DNA of 64,000 nucleotides from Amycolatopsis sp. FDAARGOS 1241 (GCF_016889705.1 NZ_CP069526.1:7265001-7329000), one strand, 5' to 3'. Positions 10,213 to 19,964 are shown, numbered from the stretch's first letter. Program-made: numbers and translations. Notes: generated by a model not told the origin, from the letters alone.

Positions 10213-10710
10213 CTTTCCGGCGGGCGCGCCGGCCGCGGGGAAGATCGGTGAATGCGGCACTGTTCGAATGCGCTCGAAAAGTGTCGTGCGGCTATTCCTC
10301 CGCGTTGGGCGGGCGAGATTCTATAGAGATCGGGATTGGCTTCGAGGCGCCAACCGGTACAGAAGTCCGCCCGAACGGCGTATCGAGCAGCCCTGCTCCG
10401 ACCGAATATTTCACCCCTGGCTCGGAAGTGATCACACGAGCCGGCAGAAGGACCCGGGATCGCCTCGAAGACGCGCGGGGTGGCTGTGCTTCAAGTACTC
10501 CCGGCGCGGGTCCGACCAAGCGCCGGCAGGGCTTGGCGGTCCGGTGAACCTGCGGCTCGAGGCCGGCGCCGGATGTGTTGGGGCACGGTCGATCCGCCGA
10601 CGCGGCCACGCCCCTGGTGACAGATGCGGCTGCGGGGCTGTCGCGATCATCTGCCGGACGTGCTCAGTCCCCTGCGCCGATTCCTGGAGCGGCGGGGACT
10701 TCCCGGAGAC
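10213..10710. other. Gene-free spacer between mutT and hup terminators
   Basis: About 500 bases between two terminators that face each other. Reading frames here lack a plausible start with RBS and do not look like protein. A short AT-containing stretch around 10318-10345 is the only compositional change. I see no RNA gene or repeat. Confidence 0.5.
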
Positions 10711-10752
10711 GCGGCAGGGCCCCCTTCCTGGTGTGGGAGGGGGCCCTGCCGC
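10711..10752 (-). terminator. Terminator of first hup copy
   Basis: A 14-bp perfect stem (10711-10724 with 10739-10752) that extends by four more pairs (one G-T) around a 6-base loop. It lies 33 bases after the hup stop and marks the end of the 766-bp duplicated segment. Confidence 0.8.
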
Positions 10753-10785
10753 GTGTGGTGCGTGTGCCCACGGTGTGTGGGGGTG

Positions 10786-11430
10786 TTACTTCTTTTTTGC
10801 GGCGCTGGTGCGCTTGGCCGCGGGCTTGGCGGTGGTTTTCTTCGCCGCGGTGGTCTTGGCGGCGGGTTTCGCGGCCGTCTTGGTGGTGCTCGTCTTGGCC
10901 GCGGGCTTGGCGGCGGTCTTGGTGGTGCTTGCCTTGGCGCGGGTGGTGGCGGGCTTGGCGGCGGTCTTGGTCGCGGCCGGTTTGGCGGCCGTGGCCCGGG
11001 TGCGGGTGGTGGTGGAGCGGGTGGCGGCCGGGCGCGATGCCGTGGCCCGCGACGCGGTGGTGCGGGTGGTGGTCGACGCGGTGGCCCGGGTGCCGGTGGC
11101 CCGGGTCGCGGTCGTGGTGGCGCGCTTGACCGCGGTCGCCTTCGGCAGCTTCTTCGTGCCGGAGATGACGTCCTTGAACGTGGTCCCGGCCCGGAACGCG
11201 GGCACGTTCGTCTTCTTCACCCGCACCGTCTCACCGGTGCGCGGGTTGCGCGCGGTGCGGGCGGCACGGGCACGCTTCTCGAACACACCGAACCCGGTGA
11301 TGTTCACCTTCTCGCCCTTGTTGACCGTCCGGATGATGATGTCGACGAGACCGTCGACGGCCTCCGAAGCAACCTTTTTGTCGCCCAGACGCTCCGACAG
11401 CGCCTCGATCAGCTGGGCCTTGTTGGCCAT
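10786..11430 (-). CDS. hup: HU-type nucleoid protein with Lys/Ala/Thr-rich tail, copy 1
   Basis: A 214-residue actinobacterial HU. Residues 1-90 form the HU fold, beginning [19 protein letters not shown] and containing [18 protein letters not shown] and the DNA-binding arm with [17 protein letters not shown]. The remaining 120 residues are a basic tail of Lys, Arg, Ala and Thr with repeated [12 protein letters not shown] units, as in mycobacterial HupB and the Streptomyces long HU (HupS). It compacts DNA. GGAGGA lies just before the ATG. Position next to leuD is conserved in actinobacteria, so this is probably the ancestral copy. An identical protein is encoded at 19245-19889. Confidence 0.95.
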   Translation of the reverse strand: MANKAQLIEALSERLGDKKVASEAVDGLVDIIIRTVNKGEKVNITGFGVFEKRARAARTARNPRTGETVRVKKTNVPAFRAGTTFKDVISGTKKLPKATAVKRATTTATRATGTRATASTTTRTTASRATASRPAATRSTTTRTRATAAKPAATKTAAKPATTRAKASTTKTAAKPAAKTSTTKTAAKPAAKTTAAKKTTAKPAAKRTSAAKKK

Positions 11431-11488
11431 TCCAGTCCTCCAAGAAGAACTCTTCGTCCACGGCCACATCGGCCGACTAGCGCACACG

Positions 11489-11516
11489 GTATTACCAATG
11501 CAGCACAAATTCCAAA
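11489..11516 (-). promoter_or_regulatory. Promoter of hup copy 1
   Basis: On the minus strand, TTTGGA (11511-11516), 16 bases, TAATAC (11489-11494). The leader to the ATG would be about 50 bases. The same two boxes are kept at the second copy with a 17-base spacer, although most bases between and around them differ, which supports their function. Confidence 0.65.
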
Positions 11517-11630
11517 CGGCGCGCGGAATTTTCCCTTGCGTCGGGAGTGGTTCCGCCTCTCGAGAGACCCGTCCGGGGCCTCGCGAGGTGCCGTTTGGTG
11601 TCGGTGAAGGGGTTCTTCGCGACCCCGGCG

Positions 11631-11674
11631 CAGGGGCGCGGATTCCCTTTCCGAGCAGGGAATCCGCGTCCCTG
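11631..11674 (-). terminator. Terminator of leuC-leuD operon
   Basis: A 12-bp perfect stem (11637-11648 with 11657-11668) extended by six pairs (one G-T) on the outside, loop of 8 bases, just downstream of the leuD stop. Confidence 0.75.
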
Positions 11675-11682
11675 ACCTGGGA

Positions 11683-12285
11683 CTAGGAGGCCGTGCTCGC
11701 GGTGGTCACGGGCTTCCAGGAGGGCCGGGCCGACTCGAACGCGTCGATGTCTTCGGCGTGGCGAAGGGTGAGAGCGATGTCATCGAGCCCTTCGAGCAGC
11801 CGCCAGCGGACGTAATCGTCGATCTGGAAGGGCGCGGTGAAGTCCTTGGCTCGCACGGTCTTGGTCTCGAGGTCGACCGTGACCTCCGTGCCGGGGTCGT
11901 TCTCGAGCAGCTTCCAGAGCAGTTCGACGTCGGATTGTTCGCACTGGGCGGCAACCAGGCCGCCCTTGCCCGAGTTGCCCCGGAAGATGTCGGCGAAGCG
12001 GGAAGAGATCACGGCGCGGAAGCCGTAGTCCATCAGTGCCCACACGGCGTGCTCGCGCGACGAGCCGGTGCCGAAGTCCGGTCCGGCGACCAGGACGCTG
12101 CCGGACTTGAAGGGCTCCGAGTTGAGGATGAAGTCCTCCTGGGTGCGCCAGCCGGCGAACAGGCCGTCTTCGAAGCCGGTGCGCGTCACGCGCTTGAGGT
12201 ACACGGCCGGGATGATCTGGTCTGTGTCCACGTTGGACCGGCGCAGCGGCACTCCGATGCCCGTGTGCTGGGTGAACGGTTGCAT
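11683..12285 (-). CDS. leuD: 3-isopropylmalate dehydratase small subunit
   Basis: A 200-residue small subunit that joins LeuC to isomerise 2- to 3-isopropylmalate in leucine synthesis. It shows [16 protein letters not shown] near residue 18, the swivel domain, and [13 protein letters not shown], which contacts the substrate. The ATG follows AGGAGCTCCC. It starts 33 bases after leuC and precedes hup in the same direction, with a terminator between them. Confidence 0.96.
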   Translation of the reverse strand: MQPFTQHTGIGVPLRRSNVDTDQIIPAVYLKRVTRTGFEDGLFAGWRTQEDFILNSEPFKSGSVLVAGPDFGTGSSREHAVWALMDYGFRAVISSRFADIFRGNSGKGGLVAAQCEQSDVELLWKLLENDPGTEVTVDLETKTVRAKDFTAPFQIDDYVRWRLLEGLDDIALTLRHAEDIDAFESARPSWKPVTTASTAS

Positions 12286-12318
12286 GGTGGGAGCTCCTGT
12301 CTCGGTGGTTCGGGGGTC

Positions 12319-13752
12319 TCAGACGCCCGCGGGCACCAGGTCGGCCGGGGACGAGAGCGTGCCCCGGATCGCGGTGGCGGCGGCCACGAGCGGCGACACG
12401 AGGTGGGTGCGCCCACCCTTGCCCTGCCGGCCCTCGAAGTTGCGGTTGGAGGTCGACGCGCTGCGCTCACCGGGCGCGAGCTGGTCGGGGTTCATGCCGA
12501 GGCACATCGAGCAGCCCGCCTGCCGCCACTCGGCGCCGGCCTCGGTGAAGACCTTGTCGAGGCCCTCCTCCTCGGCCGCCTTGCGCACGCGCATCGAACC
12601 GGGGACCACGAGCATGCGAACGGACTCGGCGACCTTGCGCCCGCGCAGCACGTCGGCGGCCGCGCGCAGGTCCTCGATGCGTCCGTTGGTGCACGAACCG
12701 AGGAAGACGGTGTCGACCGAGATCTCACGCAGCGGCGTGCCCGGCGTCAGGTCCATATAGGACAACGCCTTCTCGGCAGCGATGCGCTCGTTCTCGTCGC
12801 CGATGGCGGCCGGGTCGGGCACCGCGGCACCCAGCGGCAGGCCCTGGCCCGGGTTGGTGCCCCAGGTCACAAACGGGGTGAGCTCGTCGGCGTCGAGGTG
12901 CACCTCGGCGTCGAACTCCGCGCCCTCGTCGGTGCGCAGCTCGCGCCACGCGGCCACGGCGGCGTCCCAATCGGCGCCCTGCGGCGCGTGCGGGCGGCCC
13001 TTCAGGTACGCGAAGGTCGTCTCGTCCGGCGCGATCATGCCGGCGCGCGCGCCCGCTTCGATCGACATGTTGCAGACGGTCATGCGGGCTTCCATCGACA
13101 GCGCCTCGATGGCCTTGCCGCGGTACTCGAGCACGTAGCCCTGCCCACCGCCCGTGCCGATCTTGGCGATGACGGCGAGGATGATGTCCTTCGCCGTGAC
13201 GCCCGGCTTGAGCTCCCCGTCGACGGTGATCGCCATCGTCTTGAACGGGCGCAGCGGCAGCGTCTGGGTGGCGAGCACGTGCTCGACCTCCGACGTGCCG
13301 ATGCCGAACGCCATGGCGCCGAACGCGCCGTGGGTGGAGGTGTGGCTGTCGCCGCACACGACGGTCGTGCCGGGCTGCGTGAGACCCAGCTGCGGGCCGA
13401 TGACGTGCACGATGCCCTGCTCGGCGTCCCCCATGGGGTGCAGCCGGACACCGAACTCCTCGCAGTTGCGGCGAAGGGTCTCGACCTGCGTGCGCGAGAC
13501 CGGGTCCGCGATCGGGAGGTCGATGTCCACCGTCGGGACGTTGTGGTCCTCCGTCGCGATGGTGAGGTCGGGGCGGCGCACGGGCCGCCCGGCCAGGCGG
13601 AGACCGTCGAACGCCTGCGGGCTGGTGACTTCGTGCACCAGGTGGAGGTCGATGTAGAGCAGGTCCGGTTCGGCGCCTTCGCCTCGGCGCACGAGGTGGC
13701 TGTCCCACACCTTCTCCGCCAGCGTGCGGGCCTTGCCGGTCGGGCTGGTCAT
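12319..13752 (-). CDS. leuC: 3-isopropylmalate dehydratase large subunit
   Basis: A 477-residue aconitase-family subunit carrying the [4Fe-4S] cluster. The Cys ligands are in FLGSCTNGR and [11 protein letters not shown], and [13 protein letters not shown] is a further family signature. I chose the ATG at 13752 ([10 protein letters not shown]), preceded by GGAGCCGGAG, rather than the longer frame. Its ATG overlaps the stop of a small upstream reading frame, and the IclR-type gene ndgR is divergent. Confidence 0.96.
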   Translation of the reverse strand: MTSPTGKARTLAEKVWDSHLVRRGEGAEPDLLYIDLHLVHEVTSPQAFDGLRLAGRPVRRPDLTIATEDHNVPTVDIDLPIADPVSRTQVETLRRNCEEFGVRLHPMGDAEQGIVHVIGPQLGLTQPGTTVVCGDSHTSTHGAFGAMAFGIGTSEVEHVLATQTLPLRPFKTMAITVDGELKPGVTAKDIILAVIAKIGTGGGQGYVLEYRGKAIEALSMEARMTVCNMSIEAGARAGMIAPDETTFAYLKGRPHAPQGADWDAAVAAWRELRTDEGAEFDAEVHLDADELTPFVTWGTNPGQGLPLGAAVPDPAAIGDENERIAAEKALSYMDLTPGTPLREISVDTVFLGSCTNGRIEDLRAAADVLRGRKVAESVRMLVVPGSMRVRKAAEEEGLDKVFTEAGAEWRQAGCSMCLGMNPDQLAPGERSASTSNRNFEGRQGKGGRTHLVSPLVAAATAIRGTLSSPADLVPAGV

Positions 13753-13826
13753 CTCCGGCTCCTTCCAAGGGTTGGCCGGGAGCAAGGAACTCGGGCGAGC
13801 ACCGAAGGCGGGGCGAGCCACGTCAC
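13749..13826 (-). CDS. Possible short leader ORF upstream of leuC
   Basis: A 25-codon frame from a GTG at 13826 whose TGA overlaps the leuC ATG (ATGA). It has four hydrophobic aliphatic codons early on and three Leu codons in total. Overlap with the start codon suggests coupling of leuC translation to translation of this peptide. There is no clear RBS for it and no terminator hairpin, so it may be chance. Confidence 0.35.
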   Translation of the reverse strand: MTWLAPPSVLARVPCSRPTLGRSRR

Positions 13827-13861
13827 GTGCGCAGCTCGAGTTCGTTTTTCCCAGATTCTGG

Positions 13862-13888
13862 ACTTCCCGAAGTTTGGGAAGTTAGTAT
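13862..13888 (+). promoter_or_regulatory. ndgR promoter and likely IclR-type operator
   Basis: ACTTCCC (13862-13868) and GGGAAGT (13876-13882) form a palindrome with a 7-base centre, directly followed by TAGTAT (13883-13888), a good -10 box. The GTG start of ndgR is 6 bases further, so the transcript is probably leaderless. The palindrome sits where RNA polymerase would bind, between ndgR and leuC, and could serve autoregulation and control of leuCD. Confidence 0.6.
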
Positions 13889-13894
13889 CGCGTC

Positions 13895-14596
13895 GTGGGA
13901 CAGCATAGCGGTATCGGAGTACTGGACAAAGCCGTGGCGGTGCTGCAGGCCGTCGCGGAAGACCCCTGTGGGCTGGCGGAACTCTGCTCACGCACGGGAC
14001 TACCGAGGGCGACGGCGCACCGCCTCGCCGTGGGGCTCGAGGTGCACCGCCTCCTGCGGCGCGGGCCGGACGGCCGCTGGCGCCCGGGCACGGCGCTCGC
14101 CGAGCTGGCGGGCGGTTCGACCGATCCCCTGCTCGACGCCGCGGGCTCCGTGCTGCCGAAACTGCGCGACATCACGGGCGAGAGCGTGCAGCTCTACCGC
14201 CGCGACGGCGTGCAGCGCGTGTGCGTCTCGACGGCCGAGCCGCCGAGCGGCCTGCGTGACACGGTCCCGGTCGGCTCGCGCCTGCCGATGACGGCGGGCT
14301 CGGGCGCCAAGGTGCTTGCCGCGTGGTCGGATCCGCACACGCAGCGCACCATCCTCGCCGAGGCCGTGTACGGGGAACGCACCCTGCTCGAGGTGCGCCG
14401 CCGCGGCTGGGCGCAGAGCGTCGCCGAACGGGAACCGGGCGTGGCGAGCGTTTCCGCGCCCGTACGGGATTCGTCGGGTGCCGTCGTGGCCGCCGTGTCG
14501 GTCTCGGGGCCCATCGAACGCATCGGGCGCAAACCCGGCGCGCGCTGGGCCGCCGACCTCCTGGCCGCGGCGGACGCGCTCCAAGAACGGCTCTGA
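13895..14596 (+). CDS. ndgR: IclR-family regulator of leucine/amino-acid genes
   Basis: A 233-residue IclR protein with an N-terminal winged helix (about residues 5-65, containing LAELCSRTGLPRATAHRLA) and a C-terminal effector domain. Divergent orientation next to leuCD is the hallmark of NdgR in Streptomyces and related genera, which controls leucine and other amino-acid genes. The effector domain motifs LPMTAGSGAKVLAAW and SVSAPVRDSSGAVVAAVSVSG are typical. Start codon GTG, apparently leaderless. A strong terminator follows. Confidence 0.88.
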   Translation: MGQHSGIGVLDKAVAVLQAVAEDPCGLAELCSRTGLPRATAHRLAVGLEVHRLLRRGPDGRWRPGTALAELAGGSTDPLLDAAGSVLPKLRDITGESVQLYRRDGVQRVCVSTAEPPSGLRDTVPVGSRLPMTAGSGAKVLAAWSDPHTQRTILAEAVYGERTLLEVRRRGWAQSVAEREPGVASVSAPVRDSSGAVVAAVSVSGPIERIGRKPGARWAADLLAAADALQERL

Positions 14597-14613
14597 CGCC
14601 GGCTGCTTCCCAC

Positions 14614-14648
14614 GGCCGCCTCCCCCCACCCCGGGGAGGCGGCCTTTT
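14614..14648 (+). terminator. Terminator of ndgR
   Basis: A 12-bp perfect GC stem (14614-14625 with 14633-14644), loop 7 bases, followed by TTTT. Confidence 0.88.
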
Positions 14649-14746
14649 CATGTGCGGCAGCTGAGAACGGCGCCGCGTTCTTAAGCCGCGTCCGACCCAC
14701 CTCGATGGCACCCTGTTCCCCGAACCTCCCAGGTGGACGGAGCCCG

Positions 14747-15259
14747 ATGCCGAACCTCACCGACCTCATCCACGCCGCCCGGCGGGCCACCACACCCGCC
14801 GCCCTCCTCCGGCTGCAGCAGGACATCGCCGTTTCGGACGTCCTGACGTGGCTGCCGGGCGCCGGCGCCGCGGAACACGTCCTCCACGCCGAACCGACCC
14901 TGACGCTCCTGCGGGTCGAGATCCCGCCCCGCACGGAGTACCCACCACACGACCACCTGATCCCCGCCTGCATCGCCGTCCTCGACGGCCGCGAGACCAA
15001 CACCTTCTACCGCCTGTCCGGCGGCGCCCTCTCCCCCGCCGGCGAGACGGACACGACCGCCGGCTCCGTCCAGCCCATGGACGAACACGTGATCCACTCG
15101 GTCGCCAACCACACCACCACGCCCTCCACGGCCCTCCACCTCTACCTCGGCGACCTGTTCCACCTGTCCCGCACCATCTGGCACCCCACCACCCACGCCG
15201 CGGCGCCCTACAGCGACGACCTGTACTTCTCCCTGGCCCGCACGACCGCGCCCGCCTGA
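14747..15259 (+). CDS. Cupin protein, cysteine dioxygenase-like
   Basis: A 170-residue double-stranded beta-helix protein. VEIPPRTEYPPHDHLIPACI gives a His-x-His pair in the cupin motif 1 position, and MDEHVIHSVAN supplies the later His. It belongs with predicted metal-dependent small-molecule dioxygenases; the substrate is unknown. I chose the ATG at 14747 because GGACGGAG precedes it. Its third-base choice is almost entirely C, giving a C-over-G bias like that of the non-coding region that follows. Confidence 0.7.
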   Translation: MPNLTDLIHAARRATTPAALLRLQQDIAVSDVLTWLPGAGAAEHVLHAEPTLTLLRVEIPPRTEYPPHDHLIPACIAVLDGRETNTFYRLSGGALSPAGETDTTAGSVQPMDEHVIHSVANHTTTPSTALHLYLGDLFHLSRTIWHPTTHAAAPYSDDLYFSLARTTAPA

Positions 15260-15739
15260 GGGTCCTGAGTGGACGCGGTCCCGCTGCTCCCGGCTTCCAG
15301 CACCGGGAGACGGATCTCACTCGCCGGCTGGTGATCGCTCGACTGTCCGCAGTCGGTTGCACACTCTGCAGTACCCGCGCGCCGACTTACTCGGCTGCGG
15401 TTGTCGCGGCACGCCGTTGTTCCCTTCGCCGGCCTCGCGCCGCTGATACTCGCCGGCATGTCGGTCTTCCGGCGGTCCCGCGTCCGGGGGCCCGTTTCTC
15501 TCCCGGCACCTCCCACCGGGCCGGGAGTCGTTCTCGCCGGCCTGCACCCCCAAGCGCGACGGCCCCACGCGGTGAGTCCCGCCCTCCGCACCAGCCGCAT
15601 CCGTCGCCGCGAACGGACTACCCACGCCTCTGCGCCACAACCAGACGTTCGGCAGGGCACGGCTCCGCCGCTCCGCACCAACCGCGCGGGCCGCACCGCG
15701 GTGACACGCCGGCCGAAGGCGGCGGCACCCATCGGTTGC

Positions 15740-16460
15740 ATCGGCCGCAACCCTCACGGTGACCACACCACCCGGCCATCCCGCCACCGCCCGTCCACGC
15801 ACCACATACAAGCCGCCCGTTCGACTCCGCGACACCACTGCCGCCGGGCAGCATCGGCCGCACCACTGCGATGCACCGCAACAGCCGAACCCGACGCCAA
15901 CCGGCGGCCGTCTCGGCTACAACCGTCACCACCACACCACTTGGCGAGTGCCCCAACGACCGTTCGCAGACCACAACCACACGATCCGCTGGACTCCGCG
16001 ACGCCACTCCCAGCCCGCACCCACCGCCCACACCACCGCGATGCACCGCAACAGCCGAACCCGACGCCCACCGCCGGCCCTCTCGGCTACAACCGCCACC
16101 ACGACCACACGACCGGCCGGCCACCTCCGCCCTCCACGCACCCGGTAATGGATCCGCGGAGCGCCGCAGCGCCACCCCTGACCCGGTGCGCCTGCCGCGG
16201 CCGGGGTGCGCCAGACCAACAGGAGCCGACGCCTCCACCGGTTGGTCCTGTCGCAGCCGTCACCGCGATCAAACGACCGAGCACTCCGGCCAGCCGCCTT
16301 CAGATGCACGCCTCAACCAAACGATCGGCCGGGCGCCGCCCCTGACCAGCTGTGCTCGACGTACCCCTGTGATTTATCGGAACGGCGAGACGGAACGCCT
16401 TCCCGCCGCTCGTCGGCTGTGTCGGCGGCCACTGTCCTCTCGCGTCCGGCCGGCGCATCG
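15740..16460. repeat. Repeat block A, period about 165-173 bp
   Basis: Three to five diverged copies. The string GCGATGCACCGCAACAGCCG occurs near 15868 and again 173 bases later. CAACCGTCACCACCACACC-like strings recur near 15750, 15918 and 16090, and a CCCCTGACC element recurs near 16176 and 16340. Periods are not multiples of 3, so the unit does not encode a repeat protein. Confidence 0.75.
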
Positions 16461-16694
16461 AATTCTGCTTCCGCTCGTCTTCGCTCCGGCCCCGTCGCAG
16501 CCTGCAGGGCACATCGCGGTGTCGGCTGCTCTCTCGCCCATCTGCCGCGCTGCCTGATCAAGGCGCAGGGCGAAATGCCGTCACGCTCGAACTCGGTCCT
16601 GATCGACAGACGGGGCACCGAGAAGCCAGTGCCGCCCGGCTCGCTAGTTGATCAAGGCATCAGCTGGGCGCTCGCATGAGCTCATCCTCGATCT

Positions 16695-17420
16695 CCCAGC
16701 GCAGCACAACAGAGTCGCGACCTGTCGAGCCTTGTCCCACCGCACCACGATCCCCCCGCCTCAGCACCGACAGACCCGCCACACCGAGCAGCTACCCGCC
16801 ACTGCCGCTGTCGGCATCAAAGACGCCGGCCGCAACGCCCTCCCACCCGGAATCCCCGGAGGTACACGCGCGGCACAGCAGAATCAGCCTCCTCCGCAGC
16901 CTCGCCTCGCCGAACCTGCCGTCGGCGGTACCCGCGCCTCTTCTCAGCTCAGCCGCGATGCCAACCCCCATCCCAGACATCCACGCGCAGCACAACAGAG
17001 CCATCGTCAGCACCCCACCTCATCGGTGCGGAGCCAGCGACCTCCGGCACCACCGCGAAGTCAGCCCCGTGCTCCGCTGTCGTCGCCGACGGCGGAGTGT
17101 CGTCAAGACATCAGCCGAAGCGCTGCCTGCGTGGGCTCAAGTCCGAGTGCGCGCGTGGCGCAACAGAGTCAGCCATCTCCCCGCCACCCCTTTCGTCGCC
17201 GGCGCCCGCACGTCATCGAGCCACGCCTCCCTCCCCGCCTGGCCTCAGCCGGAGACCCACAGACCGCACCCCGACAAGTTCGTCGCTTCACGAATCTGCA
17301 GTGGGCCGCTTCAGACCTCGTCGGCAGCCGTGTGTCGTCGGCGCATCGGCCGCAACGTACTCCCCCTGAGCCTCGACGTCGCGGTACAGCGCGGTACAAC
17401 AGAGCCAGCCAGGCGCGACC
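16695..17420. repeat. Repeat block B, spacings of about 117, 168 and 236 bp
   Basis: A CAACAGAG(T/C)C anchor, often preceded by GCGCAG or GCGTGG, recurs at 16707, 16876 (variant), 16993, 17161 and 17397. The spacings 169, 117, 168 and 236 suggest a shorter basic unit of roughly 57 bp with missing or decayed members. Confidence 0.6.
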
Positions 17421-19158
17421 CGCCGCGTCTGCCATCGTCAGCGTCCGCATCGCAACACAGCTCCGCCGCGACACTCTTCCCCGATGCACACGTCCCGGAC
17501 CGCCACGACGCCAGATGCTTCCGCGGTCTCGATACGGCCACGCCTGCCACCGTGTTTGATCAGGGCGCGGCGCCACTCGTTCTCAACGAATCCACGCGCG
17601 TAGCAACCAGGCAGTCCGTCACTTCCCTACCCCACTGGCCGTTCCTGGCGTCTTCGCACCGGCGTGCCCTCAAGGCACCAGTGCCCGGCGCGACACGAGG
17701 TGGCCGCCACCTCCGCGGCGCCGACTGGGCCGCAAGGCACCCGCGCCCCGTCACGAGACCGACCGCATCACCGTCTCGCGTGAGCTCCGCTTCCACTAGC
17801 CCGCCGGCATGCCTCTACTACCGAGGACCAAAGCGGCTGCCTATTGCCCTCGCCTCTACCGATCGCCTGTCTTACGTACGTACGGTGCCCAAGGCTTCGG
17901 GGCGGCAGCCGACGGCGCCACGCCCGTTACACGTCGGCCTCGCGACACCCACAGACCATTCGCACGTATCGCGTCGGAACGCCGCCAGGCCGTGCGCGGC
18001 CAGGCTCCGACCGTTACAGCTTCTCGTTCGAGTCCGCGTATCACTCCGCACTTCGCGGCCAGTCCAAAGGATGCCTGCCACAGCGCCATCTCTGTCCTCC
18101 GCCGGTGCAGCCACTGCTCGTTTGAGCTCCCGGCGTTCCGCTCCTGATCAGCAGAACCTCACTCACCGGAAACCTATGACAAGAGCGAGACCCCTCGGCA
18201 CGACCACGTCTTCGTCCGGCCGCGGCGGCCCAATCGGCCCTTGTCGACGGAGCTCCACCGCGCCGCAGCCGGGCCGACTGCCCGAGCCGAGGCCCGGCAC
18301 ACCCGGCCAGTCCCGCCAGACCTCGGCCGAGTCGGGAGCTCATCAGCGGAGCAGCTGCCGCCGAACTCACGGCTCCCCCACGACACGAGGGCCTACGCCC
18401 CTCGGCTTCCCTGCAGTGCCAGGCCTGCCACCCATCCGCCGGGCCCGTTCCCGCGCAGCGCGTCGTGCCATGATCTTCGTGCGCAGGACGTGTTCGTCCG
18501 CCGCACAGCTCCCTCAGGCGAAGCCGATACCTATCCGCTGCAACGGCTTGGCGCTCCCGCCACGGGCGGCCGAACCGTCGTTCACCTCGCGGACCCCGTT
18601 CGGCCCCTGAACAGTCGTCCTTGTGGCGCACAGAACCCGCGCCGCGGTTCGGATCCGTGCCGCTGCTGCCCCGACGTTTTCTCGACTGGTTCAAGGTTGC
18701 GCCACCCGGTCGGACGCGCCGGGAGCCGTTGCCGTCACTCAGGTTCTGCTTTGTCGGGTTTGCCACTGGCATCCAGCCGGCCCGTGCCACCCGGTGCAGA
18801 GTTCCCTTCCATCCAGCGGATGCCGGCAGCGCCGCGAGACGCGCCGACCGGCCGGCCCCACCCCCTCCCAAGACCTCTCCGCGGTCGCCGCAAGCGGTCC
18901 GAGGCCGTTTTCGGCAGCCCTCCAGACCCCCGGATGGATCAGTCCGCAAAGGACACTCCGGAGCCCCCGCCAAGATCGCCTGACACCACTGGAGAAGCAC
19001 GAATGCCGACCCGAGCTCGCACCAAAGCCCCTGGTAGAGAGGCACTCCGCGCGAACAATCGAACATCAGAGCGAAGAAAGCGACCGCTATTCCGGCCGTT
19101 CCCGAGTCCTCCGAAAGGGCAGACCGCAGACACGCCAACGGAAAAACCAAGGGTCCCG

Positions 19159-19187
19159 TTTGGACTTCTCCGCGTTATGGGTAATAC
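19159..19187 (+). promoter_or_regulatory. Promoter of hup copy 2
   Basis: TTTGGA (19159-19164), 17 bases, TAATAC (19182-19187). It aligns without gaps to the promoter of copy 1, keeping both boxes but little else. Confidence 0.65.
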
Positions 19188-19244
19188 TATTGAAGAGTTC
19201 GGCCGATGTGGCCGTGGACGAAGAGTTCTTCTTGGAGGACTGGA

Positions 19245-19889
19245 ATGGCCAACAAGGCCCAGCTGATCGAGGCGCTGTCGGAGCGTCTGGGCGACAAAAA
19301 GGTTGCTTCGGAGGCCGTCGACGGTCTCGTCGACATCATCATCCGGACGGTCAACAAGGGCGAGAAGGTGAACATCACCGGGTTCGGTGTGTTCGAGAAG
19401 CGTGCCCGTGCCGCCCGCACCGCGCGCAACCCGCGCACCGGTGAGACGGTGCGGGTGAAGAAGACGAACGTGCCCGCGTTCCGGGCCGGGACCACGTTCA
19501 AGGACGTCATCTCCGGCACGAAGAAGCTGCCGAAGGCGACCGCGGTCAAGCGCGCCACCACGACCGCGACCCGGGCCACCGGCACCCGGGCCACCGCGTC
19601 GACCACCACCCGCACCACCGCGTCGCGGGCCACGGCATCGCGCCCGGCCGCCACCCGCTCCACCACCACCCGCACCCGGGCCACGGCCGCCAAACCGGCC
19701 GCGACCAAGACCGCCGCCAAGCCCGCCACCACCCGCGCCAAGGCAAGCACCACCAAGACCGCCGCCAAGCCCGCGGCCAAGACGAGCACCACCAAGACGG
19801 CCGCGAAACCCGCCGCCAAGACCACCGCGGCGAAGAAAACCACCGCCAAGCCCGCGGCCAAGCGCACCAGCGCCGCAAAAAAGAAGTAA
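19245..19889 (+). CDS. hup: HU-type nucleoid protein, copy 2 (identical protein)
   Basis: A 214-residue HU identical in every residue to the product of 10786-11430: HU fold followed by a basic Lys/Ala/Thr tail. It is the only recognisable gene in 9.6 kb of repeat-rich DNA. It keeps its own promoter, GGAGGA ribosome site and terminator, so it is probably expressed. Near-perfect identity beside diverged promoters suggests gene conversion between copies or a recent partial copying event. It could raise HU dosage or answer to different signals; that is inference. Confidence 0.95.
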   Translation: MANKAQLIEALSERLGDKKVASEAVDGLVDIIIRTVNKGEKVNITGFGVFEKRARAARTARNPRTGETVRVKKTNVPAFRAGTTFKDVISGTKKLPKATAVKRATTTATRATGTRATASTTTRTTASRATASRPAATRSTTTRTRATAAKPAATKTAAKPATTRAKASTTKTAAKPAAKTSTTKTAAKPAAKTTAAKKTTAKPAAKRTSAAKKK

Positions 19890-19922
19890 CACCCCCACAC
19901 ACCGTGGGCACACGCACCACAC

Positions 19923-19964
19923 GCGGCAGGGCCCCCTCCCACACCAGGAAGGGGGCCCTGCCGC
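19923..19964 (+). terminator. Terminator of hup copy 2
   Basis: The same 14-bp stem plus four inner pairs as at copy 1 (inverted). Right after the stem the sequence is ATTTGT. Confidence 0.8.

Larger units (their letters stand above)
10711..11476 (-). repeat. Inverted 766-bp repeat, copy 1 (hup unit)
   Basis: This segment is the reverse complement of 19199-19964. It covers the end of the 5' leader, the whole hup gene and its terminator. All three reading frames of the two copies give the same peptides, so the DNA is identical or nearly so. Identity stops abruptly just past the terminator and within the leader; upstream, the promoters align without gaps but have many substitutions. Confidence 0.92.
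15260..19158. repeat. Gene-poor region with diverged tandem repeats, left half
   Basis: About 3.9 kb without a recognisable protein or RNA gene. Long open frames exist in several phases on both strands, but they are rich in Ser, Thr, Pro and Arg, lack RBS-supported starts and have no domain. Diverged tandem repeats are visible in 15.74-16.5 kb and 16.7-17.4 kb; 17.5-19.1 kb shows weaker similarity. C strongly exceeds G on the + strand (27:14 in 15901-15960 and 28:13 in 17161-17220). TGATCA occurs at the centre of similar contexts at 16554, 16649, 17557 and 18147. Confidence 0.75.
19199..19964 (+). repeat. Inverted 766-bp repeat, copy 2 (hup unit)
   Basis: Reverse complement of 10711-11476. 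It begins in the leader, 12 bases after the -10 box, and ends exactly at the base of the terminator stem. Both copies lie inside different flanking DNA, so this is a real duplication in the sequence given, or a convincing assembly of one. The two copies are 7.7 kb apart and face away from the leuDC-ndgR segment. Confidence 0.92.

Noticed and set aside
16676..18610. A 644-codon open frame on the + strand in the repeat locus
   Set aside because: No RBS, Ser/Thr/Pro/Arg-rich without domains, overlapping open frames in other phases, and repeats inside it are not multiples of three.
18041..19150. A 369-codon minus-strand frame with a hydrophobic start ending near the second hup promoter
   Set aside because: The start lies in the hup promoter region, no RBS, and the rest has the composition of random GC-rich DNA.
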